In this document: piece by piece, positions 24,701 through 33,644 of the stretch
Layout of the letters: every line of letters starts with the position of its first letter
Numbering within the stretch: the first letter of the stretch is position 1
Assembly (NCBI RefSeq): GCF_040545425.1
Contig: NZ_JBEPLW010000003.1
Length of the DNA: 64,000 nucleotides
Strand: one strand, 5' to 3'
From: Bhargavaea ullalensis
Lineage (GTDB): Bacteria; Bacillota; Bacilli; Bacillales_A; Planococcaceae
The notes under the pieces: model-generated
The model's database searches: none
What the model was told of the DNA's origin: nothing
Seen by the model: only the letters and a program-made list of their open reading frames with translations
Translations under genes and position numbers: made by a program

Positions 24701-25192
24701 TCAGCCGAAGAGGTTTCGGATTTTGCTGAGCCATCCTTCGGGCTGCGGCGGAAGGCCCGCTTTCTGTCTTTTTTTGCTTTCCGGATAAACAAACGTCTCG
24801 GCGAATTTCTCTTCTGTTTTGGGCAATGGCCGGTCATTCAGCTGTTCATGGCCGTAGTCCAACTTGAGTTGCCCTTCTTCCGAGATGGAAAGAGTCAGGC
24901 TTGTGAATGGCTGCCTTTCTTGCCGGATGAATTCATCGCCCAGTTCTTCAATCAGAACGTCGATTTGACGGTCGCTCTTGTACCACTCGTCGTGGTCCAG
25001 ATCGAGGATGTAAGCCATTTCGATACTCGGGATGAATTCGGCACTGTCTTTTTTAAAATAATAGAAGAAGTGGTCGGACGCCCCGTCTTCATACTCGGCA
25101 TAAAACATGATCTGATCCCACTCCTCAGGAATCAGCTTGATGAGGGATTCGACAATCTTTTGGGTGAGATGTTCCAATGGTTCGGTGTTCAA
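24701..25192 (-). CDS. YezG-like immunity/antitoxin family protein (DUF600)
   Basis: 163 residues from the TTG at 25192, chosen for GAGG seven bases upstream; a GTG at 25225 has no site. Acidic, with the DUF600 pattern: IPEEWDQIMFYAEYEDGAS, FFYYF, EWYKSDRQIDVLIEELGDEF and a GQLKLDYGHEQL strand. In B. subtilis YezG neutralises the LXG nuclease toxin YeeF. Here there is no toxin gene next to it; the C-terminal tail (SKKRQKAGLPPQPEGWLSKIRNL) is an extension. An orphan immunity gene is the best reading. Confidence 0.75.
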   Translation of the reverse strand: MNTEPLEHLTQKIVESLIKLIPEEWDQIMFYAEYEDGASDHFFYYFKKDSAEFIPSIEMAYILDLDHDEWYKSDRQIDVLIEELGDEFIRQERQPFTSLTLSISEEGQLKLDYGHEQLNDRPLPKTEEKFAETFVYPESKKRQKAGLPPQPEGWLSKIRNLFG

Positions 25193-25342
25193 GGCGCTTT
25201 CCTCTTTTCCGTTTTTGGCTGGCACTTATTCTTTAATTCTATCCCAACCCACGACAATTTACATAATCGCCTTTGCAATAGGTTGCGCGGGCACCCGGTC
25301 GGCGGTACGCTTGGTTTATCATGAAACGAAGCAGGTGATGGA

Positions 25343-26251
25343 ATGGACCGGAGAGTGGCGGTGGTGGGAAGCCTCAATATGGATCTGATCACGCGGACGG
25401 CGCGGCTGCCGAAGATCGGCGAGACGATTCTCGGAGAGTCGATTGACTATTTGCCGGGCGGAAAGGGTGCGAACCAGGCAGTGGCGGCTGCGCGTCTCGG
25501 CTGCCGGGTTGACATGGTCGGTGCGGTCGGGGCGGACGCGTTCGGGGATGTGCTGATTGCGGGGCTGGAGGAAGACGGCATCGAGACCGGATCCGTTCGA
25601 CGCACGGATGTGCCGACGGGCATTGCGAATATTTTCAGCGTCGGCGGCGACAATTGCATTACGGTTGTGCCGGGGGCGAACGGAACGGTGACGCCGGATA
25701 GCCTGGACGATAAAGCGATGGCGGCGATCCGGGAAGCGGATGTCGTGATTTTGCAGATGGAGATTCCGGTTGAAACGGTAACGCATGTGCTGGCTGAAGC
25801 AAAGAAAGCCGGGGTCAGGACGATTTTGAATCCGGCTCCGGCACAGGTGCTTCCGGACAGCCTGCTGGCGGACGTGGATTATTTGACGCCGAATGAAACA
25901 GAGTTTGAATTGCTCGCGGGTCGCAGGTTTTCTTCGGATCTTGAGCTGGAGGTCCTCATGAAAGAATGGGAGGACCGGCACGGCCATGCACTCATTGTGA
26001 CACTCGGGGAGCGGGGCTGCACGTTCCTTGAAGACGGCCGGATGGCCACAATCGCCCCGCCAAAAGTGAAGGCAGTCGACACGACGGGCGCGGGAGACTG
26101 CTTTAACGGAGCCCTCGCGAGCGGAATTGCCCAAGAATGGCCGTTGCGCCGGTCGCTCGAGTTTGCCGTCGCTGCTTCGTCTCTTGCTGTCACGAAGTTC
26201 GGCGCGCAGGCGGGCATGCCGACCCTCGAGGATGTCGGGGTGGACGGCTGA
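25343..26251 (+). CDS. rbsK: ribokinase
   Basis: 302 residues of the PfkB family: NMDLITRTARLPKIGET, GGKGANQAVAAARLG and the C-terminal VDTTGAGDCFNGALA with the catalytic Asp. Phosphorylates ribose to ribose 5-phosphate. It overlaps the next gene (TGATG) and is in one unit with a nucleoside hydrolase, so the ribose probably comes from nucleosides rather than from a ribose importer, none of which is present. Confidence 0.9.
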   Translation: MDRRVAVVGSLNMDLITRTARLPKIGETILGESIDYLPGGKGANQAVAAARLGCRVDMVGAVGADAFGDVLIAGLEEDGIETGSVRRTDVPTGIANIFSVGGDNCITVVPGANGTVTPDSLDDKAMAAIREADVVILQMEIPVETVTHVLAEAKKAGVRTILNPAPAQVLPDSLLADVDYLTPNETEFELLAGRRFSSDLELEVLMKEWEDRHGHALIVTLGERGCTFLEDGRMATIAPPKVKAVDTTGAGDCFNGALASGIAQEWPLRRSLEFAVAASSLAVTKFGAQAGMPTLEDVGVDG

Positions 26252-26775
26252 TGAACCGGGAACTTGTTTTTTACGGGGCGATCAGTCTGGATGGCTATCT
26301 TGCACGGATGGACGGCTCGCTGGATTGGCTGATCGGCACGGAAGGCGAGGATGAATCGGGATATGAGGAATTCTATGAAACGATCGGCACTGTCTTAATG
26401 GGACGGAAAACCTACGATGAGATTCTCGGAATGTTCCCGGACGAGTTCCCTTATGCCGGGAAAGCATGCTACGTGTTTTCGAGGGAGAAGAAAGGCTTCG
26501 ATGGGCAGGTCACTTTCGTCAATGAAGACATCGAAGAATTTGTCCGAGCCCTGAAAGAGCAAGAAGGCGGCCGGATCTGGATGGTGGGCGGCGGTCAGGC
26601 GTTGGCGCCGCTGCTGGATGCCGGCCTGGTCGATGAACTGGTGATCCAGATCACGCCGGCCGTCCTGGGCGGGGGGCTGCCGCTTTTCTCTGCCGGTGTG
26701 CGGGAGCGCCGGTTTGATCTGAAGGAAGTCCGGCGGTTCGGACAGTTTGCCGAACTGCGGTACAGGAAAAAGTAA
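26251..26775 (+). CDS. dihydrofolate reductase-family protein (RibD C-terminal-like)
   Basis: 174 residues: ELVFYGAISLDGYLAR, LMGRKTYDEILG, IWMVGGGQALAPLLDAGLVDELVIQITPAVLG in order. This is the NADPH-binding RibD_C/DHFR-like fold. Such stand-alone members are usually unassigned reductases. It is translationally coupled to ribokinase by an ATGA overlap and followed 31 bp later by a nucleoside hydrolase, suggesting a nucleoside- or pterin-related role. The substrate cannot be read. Confidence 0.8.
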   Translation: MNRELVFYGAISLDGYLARMDGSLDWLIGTEGEDESGYEEFYETIGTVLMGRKTYDEILGMFPDEFPYAGKACYVFSREKKGFDGQVTFVNEDIEEFVRALKEQEGGRIWMVGGGQALAPLLDAGLVDELVIQITPAVLGGGLPLFSAGVRERRFDLKEVRRFGQFAELRYRKK

Positions 26776-26806
26776 ACTGCTGATTGGAGAAAGGGTGGAA
26801 GGCAGC

Positions 26807-27721
26807 ATGAAAAAACTGCTGTTGGACGTAGACACGGGAATCGACGACGCGATCGGAATCATCCTCGCGGCAAAGCGTGCGGAAGTCGTCGGGATCACGA
26901 CGGTGAACGGAAATACATCGCTGGACAATGCGACGGTGAACACGCTGAAAGTGCTGAAGCTGATCGGGCGGGAGGATATCCCGGTCGTGCGCGGCGCGGA
27001 CCGGCCGCTGCTCCGCGAACCCCATTTTGAAGTGAGCGTGCACGGAGACGACGGAATCGGCGGTGCGCTCAAGCGGATGGAAATCGGCGAAGCGTCACCC
27101 GGATTCGGTCCGGATTTCATCATTGAACAGGCGGAGAAGCACGGGGGAGAGCTGACGCTCGTCTTGACGGCGCCGCTGACGAACATGGCGCTCGCGATCC
27201 GAAAAGAACCCCGCCTGAAGGACTGGCTGAAGGAAGTCATCATCATGGGCGGAGCGGTCCGGGTGCCCGGCAACATCACGCCGACGGCCGAGTACAACAT
27301 GTACATCGATCCGGAGGCGGCCAAAATCGTTTTGCATTCCGGTCTTCCGGTGAAACTCGTGGGTCTGGACGTCACGGAGCAAACGTTGCTCACCGGATCG
27401 GAGATCGAGCGGATGCAGGGCAATCCGGAAGGTCAGTTCGTCAAGGACTCGACCGGCGGCTACATGAAACGGTATGAGGAAATCACCGGTCTTCACGCCT
27501 GTGCGATGCATGATCCGTTTGCCGTCGGCGTGGCAATCGACCCGTCGTTCGCCTGGACGGAGCGGCTGCATGTGGACGTCGAGACCAACTCGGACCTTTG
27601 CGACGGGCAGACCGTGGCCGACTTTTCCAACTGGACGGGCAAAGAGCCGAATATCGATGTCTGCCTGGAAGCGGACAGCGAACGGTTCATCGAATACCTT
27701 GTGGAAACGATCAGACTCTGA
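26807..27721 (+). CDS. ribonucleoside hydrolase
   Basis: 304 residues from the ATG at 26807 (GGTGGAAGG upstream). The calcium-binding N-terminus LLDVDTGIDDAIG is diagnostic of inosine-uridine nucleoside hydrolases. NGNTSLDNATVN and the MGGAVRVPGNITPTAEYNMY motif follow, and the catalytic His stretch (HACAMHDPFAVGVA) is near the C-terminus. It splits nucleosides to base and ribose, which the co-transcribed ribokinase phosphorylates. Ends at a terminator. Confidence 0.9.
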   Translation: MKKLLLDVDTGIDDAIGIILAAKRAEVVGITTVNGNTSLDNATVNTLKVLKLIGREDIPVVRGADRPLLREPHFEVSVHGDDGIGGALKRMEIGEASPGFGPDFIIEQAEKHGGELTLVLTAPLTNMALAIRKEPRLKDWLKEVIIMGGAVRVPGNITPTAEYNMYIDPEAAKIVLHSGLPVKLVGLDVTEQTLLTGSEIERMQGNPEGQFVKDSTGGYMKRYEEITGLHACAMHDPFAVGVAIDPSFAWTERLHVDVETNSDLCDGQTVADFSNWTGKEPNIDVCLEADSERFIEYLVETIRL

Positions 27722-27734
27722 TCTTGGTGACAAC

Positions 27735-27780
27735 AGCCGGACTTGGAACCTTTTCTATGGCTCCAAATCCGGCTTTCTTT
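27735..27780 (+). terminator. terminator after nucleoside hydrolase gene
   Basis: Arms AGCCGGA(C)TTGGA and TCCAA(A)TCCGGCT, followed by a T-rich stretch. Confidence 0.8.
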
Positions 27781-27903
27781 TTCCAGAGGTCCTTTTTTGA
27801 AACTTAAATCCAGTTAATCCCTTCTTTTTCAGTTCATTCGTCCGGAAAAAAGCGCTTGCCGGCCGCCTTTTTCCGCATTTTATCGGAAACCTGCGGAATC
27901 GGG

Positions 27904-27932
27904 TTGATAATCGGGGCAAGCTAACGTACAAT
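27904..27932 (+). promoter_or_regulatory. sigma-A promoter for malic enzyme
   Basis: TTGATA and TACAAT are separated by 17 bases, close to consensus, about 50 bp before the malic enzyme start. Confidence 0.65.
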
Positions 27933-27986
27933 GAATTTTATTTCAAAAATATTCGGTCTATTCAAGACCTAAAGGAGTGGATGCCG

Positions 27987-29180
27987 GTGGATGTCTATCG
28001 GGAAGCGCTGGAGCTGCACAGGGAGCTGGAAGGGAAATTGGAAATGACGCTGAAGGCGCCGATCGAGACGAAACGGGATTTGAGCCTGCTGTATTCGCCC
28101 GGCGTGGCGGCCCCTTGCATGGAGATCAGCGAGGAACCGGCCAAGATTTATGATTATACGATGAAGGGGCACACGGTCGGCGTCATCAGCAACGGGACGG
28201 CAGTGCTCGGGCTCGGAAACATCGGCGCGTCCGCATCGATTCCCGTCATGGAAGGAAAGGCGGCGCTCATCCGCCGGTTCGGCGGGATTGATTCGTTCCC
28301 GGTTGCGCTCGATACGGAAGATCCGGATGAGTTCGTCAAGGCCGTCACGCTGATGGCTCCCGTGTTCGGCGCGATCAATCTCGAAGACATCGCGGCACCT
28401 GCTTGTTTTGAGATCGAAAACCGGCTGAAGGCGGCGCTCGATATTCCGGTGTTCCACGACGACCAGCACGGTACGGCGATCGTCGTGGCGGCGGGGCTGA
28501 TCAATGCGGCGAAATTGACCGGCCGACCGCTCGGCGAACTGAAGGTTGTCATGAACGGCGCAGGTGCAGCAGGCGTGGCGATTGCGAAGCTGCTTGGCAC
28601 GTTCGGCGTGGAGGACATTGTCATGTGCGATACGGCAGGTGCGATTTATGAGGGGCGTGCGGAGCGCATGAACCCGATGAAGGAAGAAATCGCGGGAATG
28701 ACGAATCCGGAGCGGCTTGACGGTGCGCTCGGCGACGTGATCCAAGGCGCGGATGTGTTCATCGGGGTGTCGGCCGCAGGTGCCCTCACAGAAGAAATGG
28801 TTCGCTCGATGGCACCCGATCCTATAATCTTCGCGATGGCAAATCCGACGCCGGAAATCATGCCGGACGAGGCGATTGCAGCGGGAGCGCGGATCATCGG
28901 CACCGGCCGGTCGGATTACCCGAACCAGGTGAACAACATCCTCGCGTTCCCGGGCATCTTCAAGGGCGCGCTTTCCGTCCGTGCGAAAGATGTGAATGAA
29001 GAGATGAAGCGGGCCGCGGCGGAGGCGATTGCGGCTCTCGTCGGATCCGATCAGCTCAGTGAGGAGTTCGTCATTCCGGATCCGTTCGACCCCCGCGTGC
29101 CCGAAGCGGTGGCGCAGGCAGTCGCCGAAGCGGCCATCCGGAGCGGCGTCGCCCGGCGTGTAGCGGTTTGCGTTGTCTGA
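27987..29180 (+). CDS. NAD(P)-dependent malic enzyme
   Basis: About 397 residues: LSLLYSPGVAAPC, the NGTAVLGLGNIG strand, DIAAPACFEIE with metal-binding acids, VFHDDQHGTAIV, the Rossmann motif VVMNGAGAAGVAI and IFAMANPTPEIMP. Converts malate to pyruvate with CO2 and NAD(P)H. This is the short YtsJ/MaeB-type enzyme without a phosphotransacetylase domain. I prefer GTG 27987 because the AAGGAG site is nine bases away; ATG 27981 is only three bases from it. Confidence 0.92.
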   Translation: MDVYREALELHRELEGKLEMTLKAPIETKRDLSLLYSPGVAAPCMEISEEPAKIYDYTMKGHTVGVISNGTAVLGLGNIGASASIPVMEGKAALIRRFGGIDSFPVALDTEDPDEFVKAVTLMAPVFGAINLEDIAAPACFEIENRLKAALDIPVFHDDQHGTAIVVAAGLINAAKLTGRPLGELKVVMNGAGAAGVAIAKLLGTFGVEDIVMCDTAGAIYEGRAERMNPMKEEIAGMTNPERLDGALGDVIQGADVFIGVSAAGALTEEMVRSMAPDPIIFAMANPTPEIMPDEAIAAGARIIGTGRSDYPNQVNNILAFPGIFKGALSVRAKDVNEEMKRAAAEAIAALVGSDQLSEEFVIPDPFDPRVPEAVAQAVAEAAIRSGVARRVAVCVV

Positions 29181-29247
29181 ATGCAGGAGATTTCCTCTCT
29201 TTCTCGAATGGTTATTAATGAATCGATGAGAGATGGAGGAAAAGAAT

Positions 29248-29514
29248 ATGAATTATTACGCGGTTTATCTGCCGATGAAGGATGAAGAACTAAGTGCGAT
29301 TTACCGGCCGGACCACCTGGCTTATCTGGACGCCCGGATGGCGGAAGGGAAAGTGAAGGCGAAGGGCCGATTCACCGACGGCTCCGGCGGCCTCGTCATT
29401 TACCAGGCCGAATCGCAGGAAGACGTCGAAGAGTATGTCCAGCACGATCCGTATATCGTCCACGGCGCCCGCTCCTACGAGATCAAAGAGTGGGAAGCGG
29501 CGTTTGCGGAATAA
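29248..29514 (+). CDS. YciI family protein
   Basis: 89 residues from ATG 29248 (GGAGGAAAAG upstream). Small ferredoxin-like fold: MNYYAVYLPM, RPDHLAYLDARMAEGKV, then FTDGSGGLVIY and DPYIVHGARSYEIKEW. The conserved His-Asp-type pair of YciI proteins is seen in RPDHLAY and the DPY turn. The function of the family is unproven. Terminator directly after. Confidence 0.8.
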   Translation: MNYYAVYLPMKDEELSAIYRPDHLAYLDARMAEGKVKAKGRFTDGSGGLVIYQAESQEDVEEYVQHDPYIVHGARSYEIKEWEAAFAE

Positions 29515-29522
29515 GGGAAATG

Positions 29523-29550
29523 AAAAAGCAGCCATTGCGGCTGCTTTTTT
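29523..29550. terminator. terminator after the YciI-like gene
   Basis: AAAAAGCAGCC / GGCTGCTTTTTT arms with a five-base loop. Confidence 0.9.
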
Positions 29551-29583
29551 GCGTATTGGAAGGTGAAATGCAGGGGCTTCGCC

Positions 29584-29688
29584 GAAGCGTTATCTTTATT
29601 CCGTGAAGCGTTATCTTTATCTGCCGAAGCGTTATCTTTATCAAGCAAAGCGTTATCTTTATCGACAAAAGCGTTATCTTTATCCCCG
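29584..29688. repeat. 21-bp tandem array, family C (five units)
   Basis: Five units with core GAAGCGTTATCTTTAT or AAAGCGTTATCTTTAT and five to seven variable bases, exact 21-bp period. The same core occurs in inverse orientation at 40971-41075. The last unit overlaps the 3' end of the convergent permease gene: the permease stop codon TAA (29682-29680, minus strand) is part of the GATAAAGATAAC core. Confidence 0.9.
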
Positions 29689-30684
29689 GCGCATCAAATA
29701 CAGGAAGTACGGGGCGCCGATGAGGGCGACGATGATGCCGGCCGGGACGGTGAATCCGGCGGGGAGTGCGTGGCCGATCGTGTCGGCGGCGATGAGCAGG
29801 ACGGCGCCGATGAGCATCGCGACCGGCAGGAACCGTTCATGGCGCGGTCCGGCGAGTGCGCGGGCGATGTGCGGCGCCATGAGGCCGATGAACGCGATGT
29901 AGCCGGTGATCGAGACGGCGGCCGCTGCAAGCGCGACAGCTGCAGCCAGCAATAAAAACCGGGTGCGCGCGAGCCGGACGCCGAGGCCGATCGCCGATGG
30001 TTCGGCGAGAGCGAGGACGTTCAGCGTATTTGAGCGGAAGTAAACGAGCGGCACAAGCACCACGACCCACGGCAGCAGGGCGAGGACGAACGGCCAATCG
30101 GCCCCCCAGACGCTTCCGGCGAGCCATTCGGCGATGAAGAGCACGTCCTGACGCTCCGCGCCGGAGATCAGGATCATCATCGCACCCGAAAGCGCCGAGG
30201 CGAAGCCGATCCCGACCAGCAGGAGGCGGACCGGCATGATGCCTCTCCCTTTTTCCATCGAAAACAGCCAGATGAGCGCTGCCGTGGCGATCGCTCCTGC
30301 AAATCCGACGGCGGGCAGGAGAAACGCGTAGTTAGGCAGGTTGCCGCCAGCAAACAAGTAAAACACCGTGATCGCAATCCCGGCGCCGGAATGGATCCCG
30401 ATGATGCCGGGATCCGCCAGGTCATTGCGGGTGACGGTCTGAAGCAGGGAGCCCGACACCGAGAGCGCCACCCCGGCAAGTGCCAGCACGGCGACGCGCG
30501 GCATCCGCAGGTCGAACAGAACGAATGTTTCCTTCGGCGATCCCTGGCCGAACAGCACCGGCAGAATCCGGTCGACCGTCAAGCCTGCGGCGCCTGTTGA
30601 CAGCGCAGTGACGACGGCGATGATAAACAGTCCTGACAGGATGACCGTCCACCTGACCGGGTGCTTTTGAGTGCGGTTACGCAT
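29680..30684 (-). CDS. siderophore ABC transporter permease (FecCD family)
   Basis: 334 residues with about nine to ten hydrophobic helices and FecCD marks: RMPRVAVLALAGVALSVSGSLLQTVTRNDLADPGIIGIHSGAG, seen as overlapping segments, and GYIAFIGLMAPHIAR facing the ATPase. Second permease of the iron importer; overlaps the first by eight bases. The C-terminus ends within a 21-bp repeat. Confidence 0.93.
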   Translation of the reverse strand: MRNRTQKHPVRWTVILSGLFIIAVVTALSTGAAGLTVDRILPVLFGQGSPKETFVLFDLRMPRVAVLALAGVALSVSGSLLQTVTRNDLADPGIIGIHSGAGIAITVFYLFAGGNLPNYAFLLPAVGFAGAIATAALIWLFSMEKGRGIMPVRLLLVGIGFASALSGAMMILISGAERQDVLFIAEWLAGSVWGADWPFVLALLPWVVVLVPLVYFRSNTLNVLALAEPSAIGLGVRLARTRFLLLAAAVALAAAAVSITGYIAFIGLMAPHIARALAGPRHERFLPVAMLIGAVLLIAADTIGHALPAGFTVPAGIIVALIGAPYFLYLMRRG

Positions 30685-31675
30685 GCCCGAGCCCCCCTTT
30701 GCGGACGATGATGAGGAAGAACGGCAGTCCGATCAGCGCCGTGATGGCGACGACCGGCGTCTCAAACGGCGCATTGACAAGACGGCCGGCAAGATCGGCC
30801 AGCACCATGAACACAGCGCCGATGATCGCGCTTATCGGGATGATTGCCCGGTAGTCGGCGCCGGCCACCGCGCGAACGAGATGCGGAATGATCAACCCGA
30901 CGAACGCGAGGTTGCCGACCAGTGCGACAGCCGCCCCCGCAAGCAGTGCGGTGATGGCCATCATGATCGTTTTGATCAAAAACACACGCTGGCCGAGTCC
31001 GACGGCGACGTCTTCCTGGAGGCTTAAAATCGTCAGTTGGCGGCTCACGAGCACCGCTCCGACGAGGCCGGCGACGATGAACGGGACGACGATGAGTGAA
31101 TCGGGGGTCGTCCCCATGAGCCCCCCGGCCGTCCACATCGAAACGTCTTTGGAAATCTGAAACACGATGCCGGTGCCGTCTGCAACCGCCTGGAGAAATG
31201 CCGTGACGGCGGCGCCTGCGACAACGAGGCGCATTGCGGACATGCCGCCCCGGGACGAAGCACCAATCGAAAAGACGATCGCCATGCCGGCAGCCGCGCC
31301 GATGAAGCAGGCGGCGAGGATGCCAACCCGGGTGATGCCGGGAATGAGCGCAAGAGACAGGGCGAGTGCCGCGTTGGCGCCTGAAGTGAGACCGAGCAGG
31401 CCGGGATCGGCGAGCGGATTTCGCGTGACCCCCTGCATGACGGCACCCGCGACGGCCAGCGCCGCGCCGGTAAACACGGCGGCCGTCACGCGAGGGATGC
31501 GGAGTTCGCGCAGCACCGATGCATGCTCGCCGCCGCCTGAAGTGACCGCGAGCCAGACGTCGCGGATGCCGGTGTCGGCTGCCCCGAGTGTGAGTGCCAG
31601 CACAAATGCGGCCGCCAGCAACAGGGCGCCGAGGATCAGCTGTATCGGAATTGGAAGAAGTCTTCTTTGGGACAT
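30677..31675 (-). CDS. siderophore ABC transporter permease (FecCD family)
   Basis: 332 residues with many hydrophobic helices, LRIPRVTAAVFTGAALAVAG, the TRNPLADPGLLGLTSGA motif and the ATPase-contact loop VGNLAFVGLIIPHLVR. Forms a heterodimeric channel with the downstream permease. An internal terminator-like hairpin lies between it and the upstream binding-protein gene. Confidence 0.93.
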   Translation of the reverse strand: MSQRRLLPIPIQLILGALLLAAAFVLALTLGAADTGIRDVWLAVTSGGGEHASVLRELRIPRVTAAVFTGAALAVAGAVMQGVTRNPLADPGLLGLTSGANAALALSLALIPGITRVGILAACFIGAAAGMAIVFSIGASSRGGMSAMRLVVAGAAVTAFLQAVADGTGIVFQISKDVSMWTAGGLMGTTPDSLIVVPFIVAGLVGAVLVSRQLTILSLQEDVAVGLGQRVFLIKTIMMAITALLAGAAVALVGNLAFVGLIIPHLVRAVAGADYRAIIPISAIIGAVFMVLADLAGRLVNAPFETPVVAITALIGLPFFLIIVRKGGLGHA

Positions 31676-31705
31676 GGCAGACCATCGCTTTCTATTGAAA
31701 TCAAA

Positions 31706-31749
31706 ACGGGCGGTCCCGCTCCGGTGTTCATACCGGCCGGACCGCCCGA
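31706..31749 (-). terminator. internal attenuator between binding protein and permeases
   Basis: On the minus strand CGGGCGGTCC and GGGACCGCCCG arms are followed by TTTTG. Partial termination here would make more binding protein than permease. Confidence 0.65.
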
Positions 31750-31771
31750 CTTGTCATTCCCGGCTGAGGGT

Positions 31772-32710
31772 TTATTTTTCGCCGAGAAATTGCTCTTCAA
31801 AGAATTTCAGTTGATCGTCCAGCGTCAAGGCATCGTTGAAGTAAGCTTTCTTGGCGTTGGCTTTGATCAGGCGCCCGTTTTTCACCGCGTCGATGTCCTT
31901 GAACCAGCCGGCGTCCATGAATGACGTGTCCTGGTCTTCCGCGAGGCTCATGATGACATAGTCGCCCGTATAGTCGCCGAGCACTTCCTGGGAGATGGCG
32001 AAGTAGCCGGGTTCAAGCGCAACTTCCTTCACTTTTTCCGGCATTTTCAGGCCCATTGCCTGGTAAAGGATTTCCGTGCCGCGCCCCCAATTGTCTCCGA
32101 ACAGGTAAAACTGCTTTTCAAAGTTCTCGACAACGGTGACGGTGGCATCTTCGCCGATCTTTTCTTTGATCTTCTTGCCGGCCGCGTCGGCGCGCTGTTT
32201 AAAGCCGTCCACCCATTCAGTTGCTTCCTTCTCTTTATTCACGACTTTCCCGATTTCGATGTGCTGCTGGAGGTAGTCATTCTTTCCGTACGTGAACAGG
32301 ACGGTCGGGGCGATTTTCTCCAGCTTGTCTGCATTCTCAATATTGTTGAGGCCGATGATGAGATCCGGCTCCAGTTCCAGGATTTTCTCCACGTCATCAT
32401 TTGTGACGACTTCCGCATCCTTCAGCGCGTCCTGGAAATTCGGGTTGTCGGCGGACCAGGAGTCGACGCCGACAATCGGGACGCCGAGCTTGATCAGATC
32501 GCCGGCATAAGAGGCCAATACGACAACACGTTGCGGATCTGCCGGTACTTCCACCGGACCGGTTTCGGATTCATAGGTAATGGTTTCGGCGGATTGGCCC
32601 GCTTTGCCTGCTTGTTCTTTGTCACCGGACGTGTTGCCGGATTTGGAACCGCAGGCGGCAAGCGCGATGGCGGTGATCAGGGCGATGGCGAGCAGCAGTG
32701 TTTTCTTCAT
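31772..32710 (-). CDS. iron-siderophore-binding lipoprotein (FecB/FhuD type)
   Basis: 312 residues. Signal peptide MKKTLLLAIALITAIALAAC with the lipobox ALAAC, then a Gly/Ser/Lys linker and the periplasmic-binding-protein-2 fold (PQRVVVLASYAGDLIKLGV, LEPDLIIGLNNIENADKLEKIAPTV). Captures ferric siderophore outside the membrane. The ATG overlaps the stop of the ATPase gene. Confidence 0.92.
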   Translation of the reverse strand: MKKTLLLAIALITAIALAACGSKSGNTSGDKEQAGKAGQSAETITYESETGPVEVPADPQRVVVLASYAGDLIKLGVPIVGVDSWSADNPNFQDALKDAEVVTNDDVEKILELEPDLIIGLNNIENADKLEKIAPTVLFTYGKNDYLQQHIEIGKVVNKEKEATEWVDGFKQRADAAGKKIKEKIGEDATVTVVENFEKQFYLFGDNWGRGTEILYQAMGLKMPEKVKEVALEPGYFAISQEVLGDYTGDYVIMSLAEDQDTSFMDAGWFKDIDAVKNGRLIKANAKKAYFNDALTLDDQLKFFEEQFLGEK

Positions 32711-33504
32711 GTGGGTTGGTCTCCTTTGATCAGGTCATAGGTGATGCAGAGCGGTGCGTGGGTCCGGGGGTCCCGGGCGATGACGGCGTCGATGTTGAAC
32801 ACTTCTTTGAGGACGTCCGGAACGAGCACGTCCTCCGGGGTGCCCGCCTTGACGAGACGCCCCTGCGACAGGGCGATCAGGTGATCGGAAAACCTGGCGG
32901 CCTGGTTCAGGTCATGAAGGACCATGACGATCGTGCGTTCTTCCTTGCGGTTCAGCTCCTGCAGCAACTCCAGAATCTCCAGCTGATGCGCCATATCCAG
33001 ATAAGTCGTCGGCTCATCCAGGAAAATGATGCCGGTGTCCTGAGCGAGCGCCATGGCGATCCAGACGCGCTGGCGCTGGCCGCCGGAAAGGGCATCGACG
33101 GGCCGGTCCCGGAATTCGGCGGTGCGCGTGACTTCAAGCGCCCAGTCGATCATCCGCCGGTCTTCTTTGGAAAGCCGGCCGAAGCCTTTCTGGTGGGGGA
33201 AACGGCCGTAGGCAACGAGTTCTTCAACGAGCAGTCCGCCCGCACTTTCCGGCGTCTGGGGAAGGATGGCCATCTTGCGGGCAAGCGCCTTCGTCTCCAT
33301 GGAGCGGATGTCCAGGCCGTCGAGTGTCACGGAACCGCCCTGGTGGGGGATGATCCGGGTGAGCGCCTTCAGCAGCGTGGACTTTCCGCAGCCGTTTGAT
33401 CCGATGATTGTCGTGATCTTGCCGGCGGGGAATGAAATATTCATGCCGTCGACGATGACGGCGGAATCGTACCCGACCCGGACATCTTCTGCGAGCAGTT
33501 GCAT
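32707..33504 (-). CDS. iron-siderophore ABC transporter ATP-binding protein (FecE/FhuC type)
   Basis: 265 residues: Walker A GSNGCGKSTLLKAL, Q-loop LPQTPES, signature LSGGQRQRVWIAMAL and Walker B GIIFLDEPTTYLD. First gene of the iron importer (ATPase, binding protein, two permeases). Start 33504 follows a GGAGC site. A Fur box lies 60 bp upstream. Confidence 0.93.
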   Translation of the reverse strand: MQLLAEDVRVGYDSAVIVDGMNISFPAGKITTIIGSNGCGKSTLLKALTRIIPHQGGSVTLDGLDIRSMETKALARKMAILPQTPESAGGLLVEELVAYGRFPHQKGFGRLSKEDRRMIDWALEVTRTAEFRDRPVDALSGGQRQRVWIAMALAQDTGIIFLDEPTTYLDMAHQLEILELLQELNRKEERTIVMVLHDLNQAARFSDHLIALSQGRLVKAGTPEDVLVPDVLKEVFNIDAVIARDPRTHAPLCITYDLIKGDQPT

Positions 33505-33564
33505 ACAGGTTGCTCCTTTCCTTCGAATGCGAACCGTGGTATAGTAATTGATATTGGTTCTCAG

Positions 33565-33579
33565 TGAGAATGATTTTCA
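33565..33579. promoter_or_regulatory. Fur box shared by the iron importer and ferredoxin-NADP reductase genes
   Basis: TGAGAATGATTTTCA matches the 7-1-7 Bacillus Fur box TGATAATNATTATCA at all but two positions. A second, weaker overlapping copy (TGATATTGGTTCTCA) begins 14 bp earlier. It lies in the centre of the divergent region, so both units should be repressed when iron is ample. Confidence 0.8.
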
Positions 33580-33644
33580 ATTTCAAATGATAGAGCGAAA
33601 CAAGACGCATGTCAAACGTTTTCTGAAGCGAAGGAGGAATCGGA

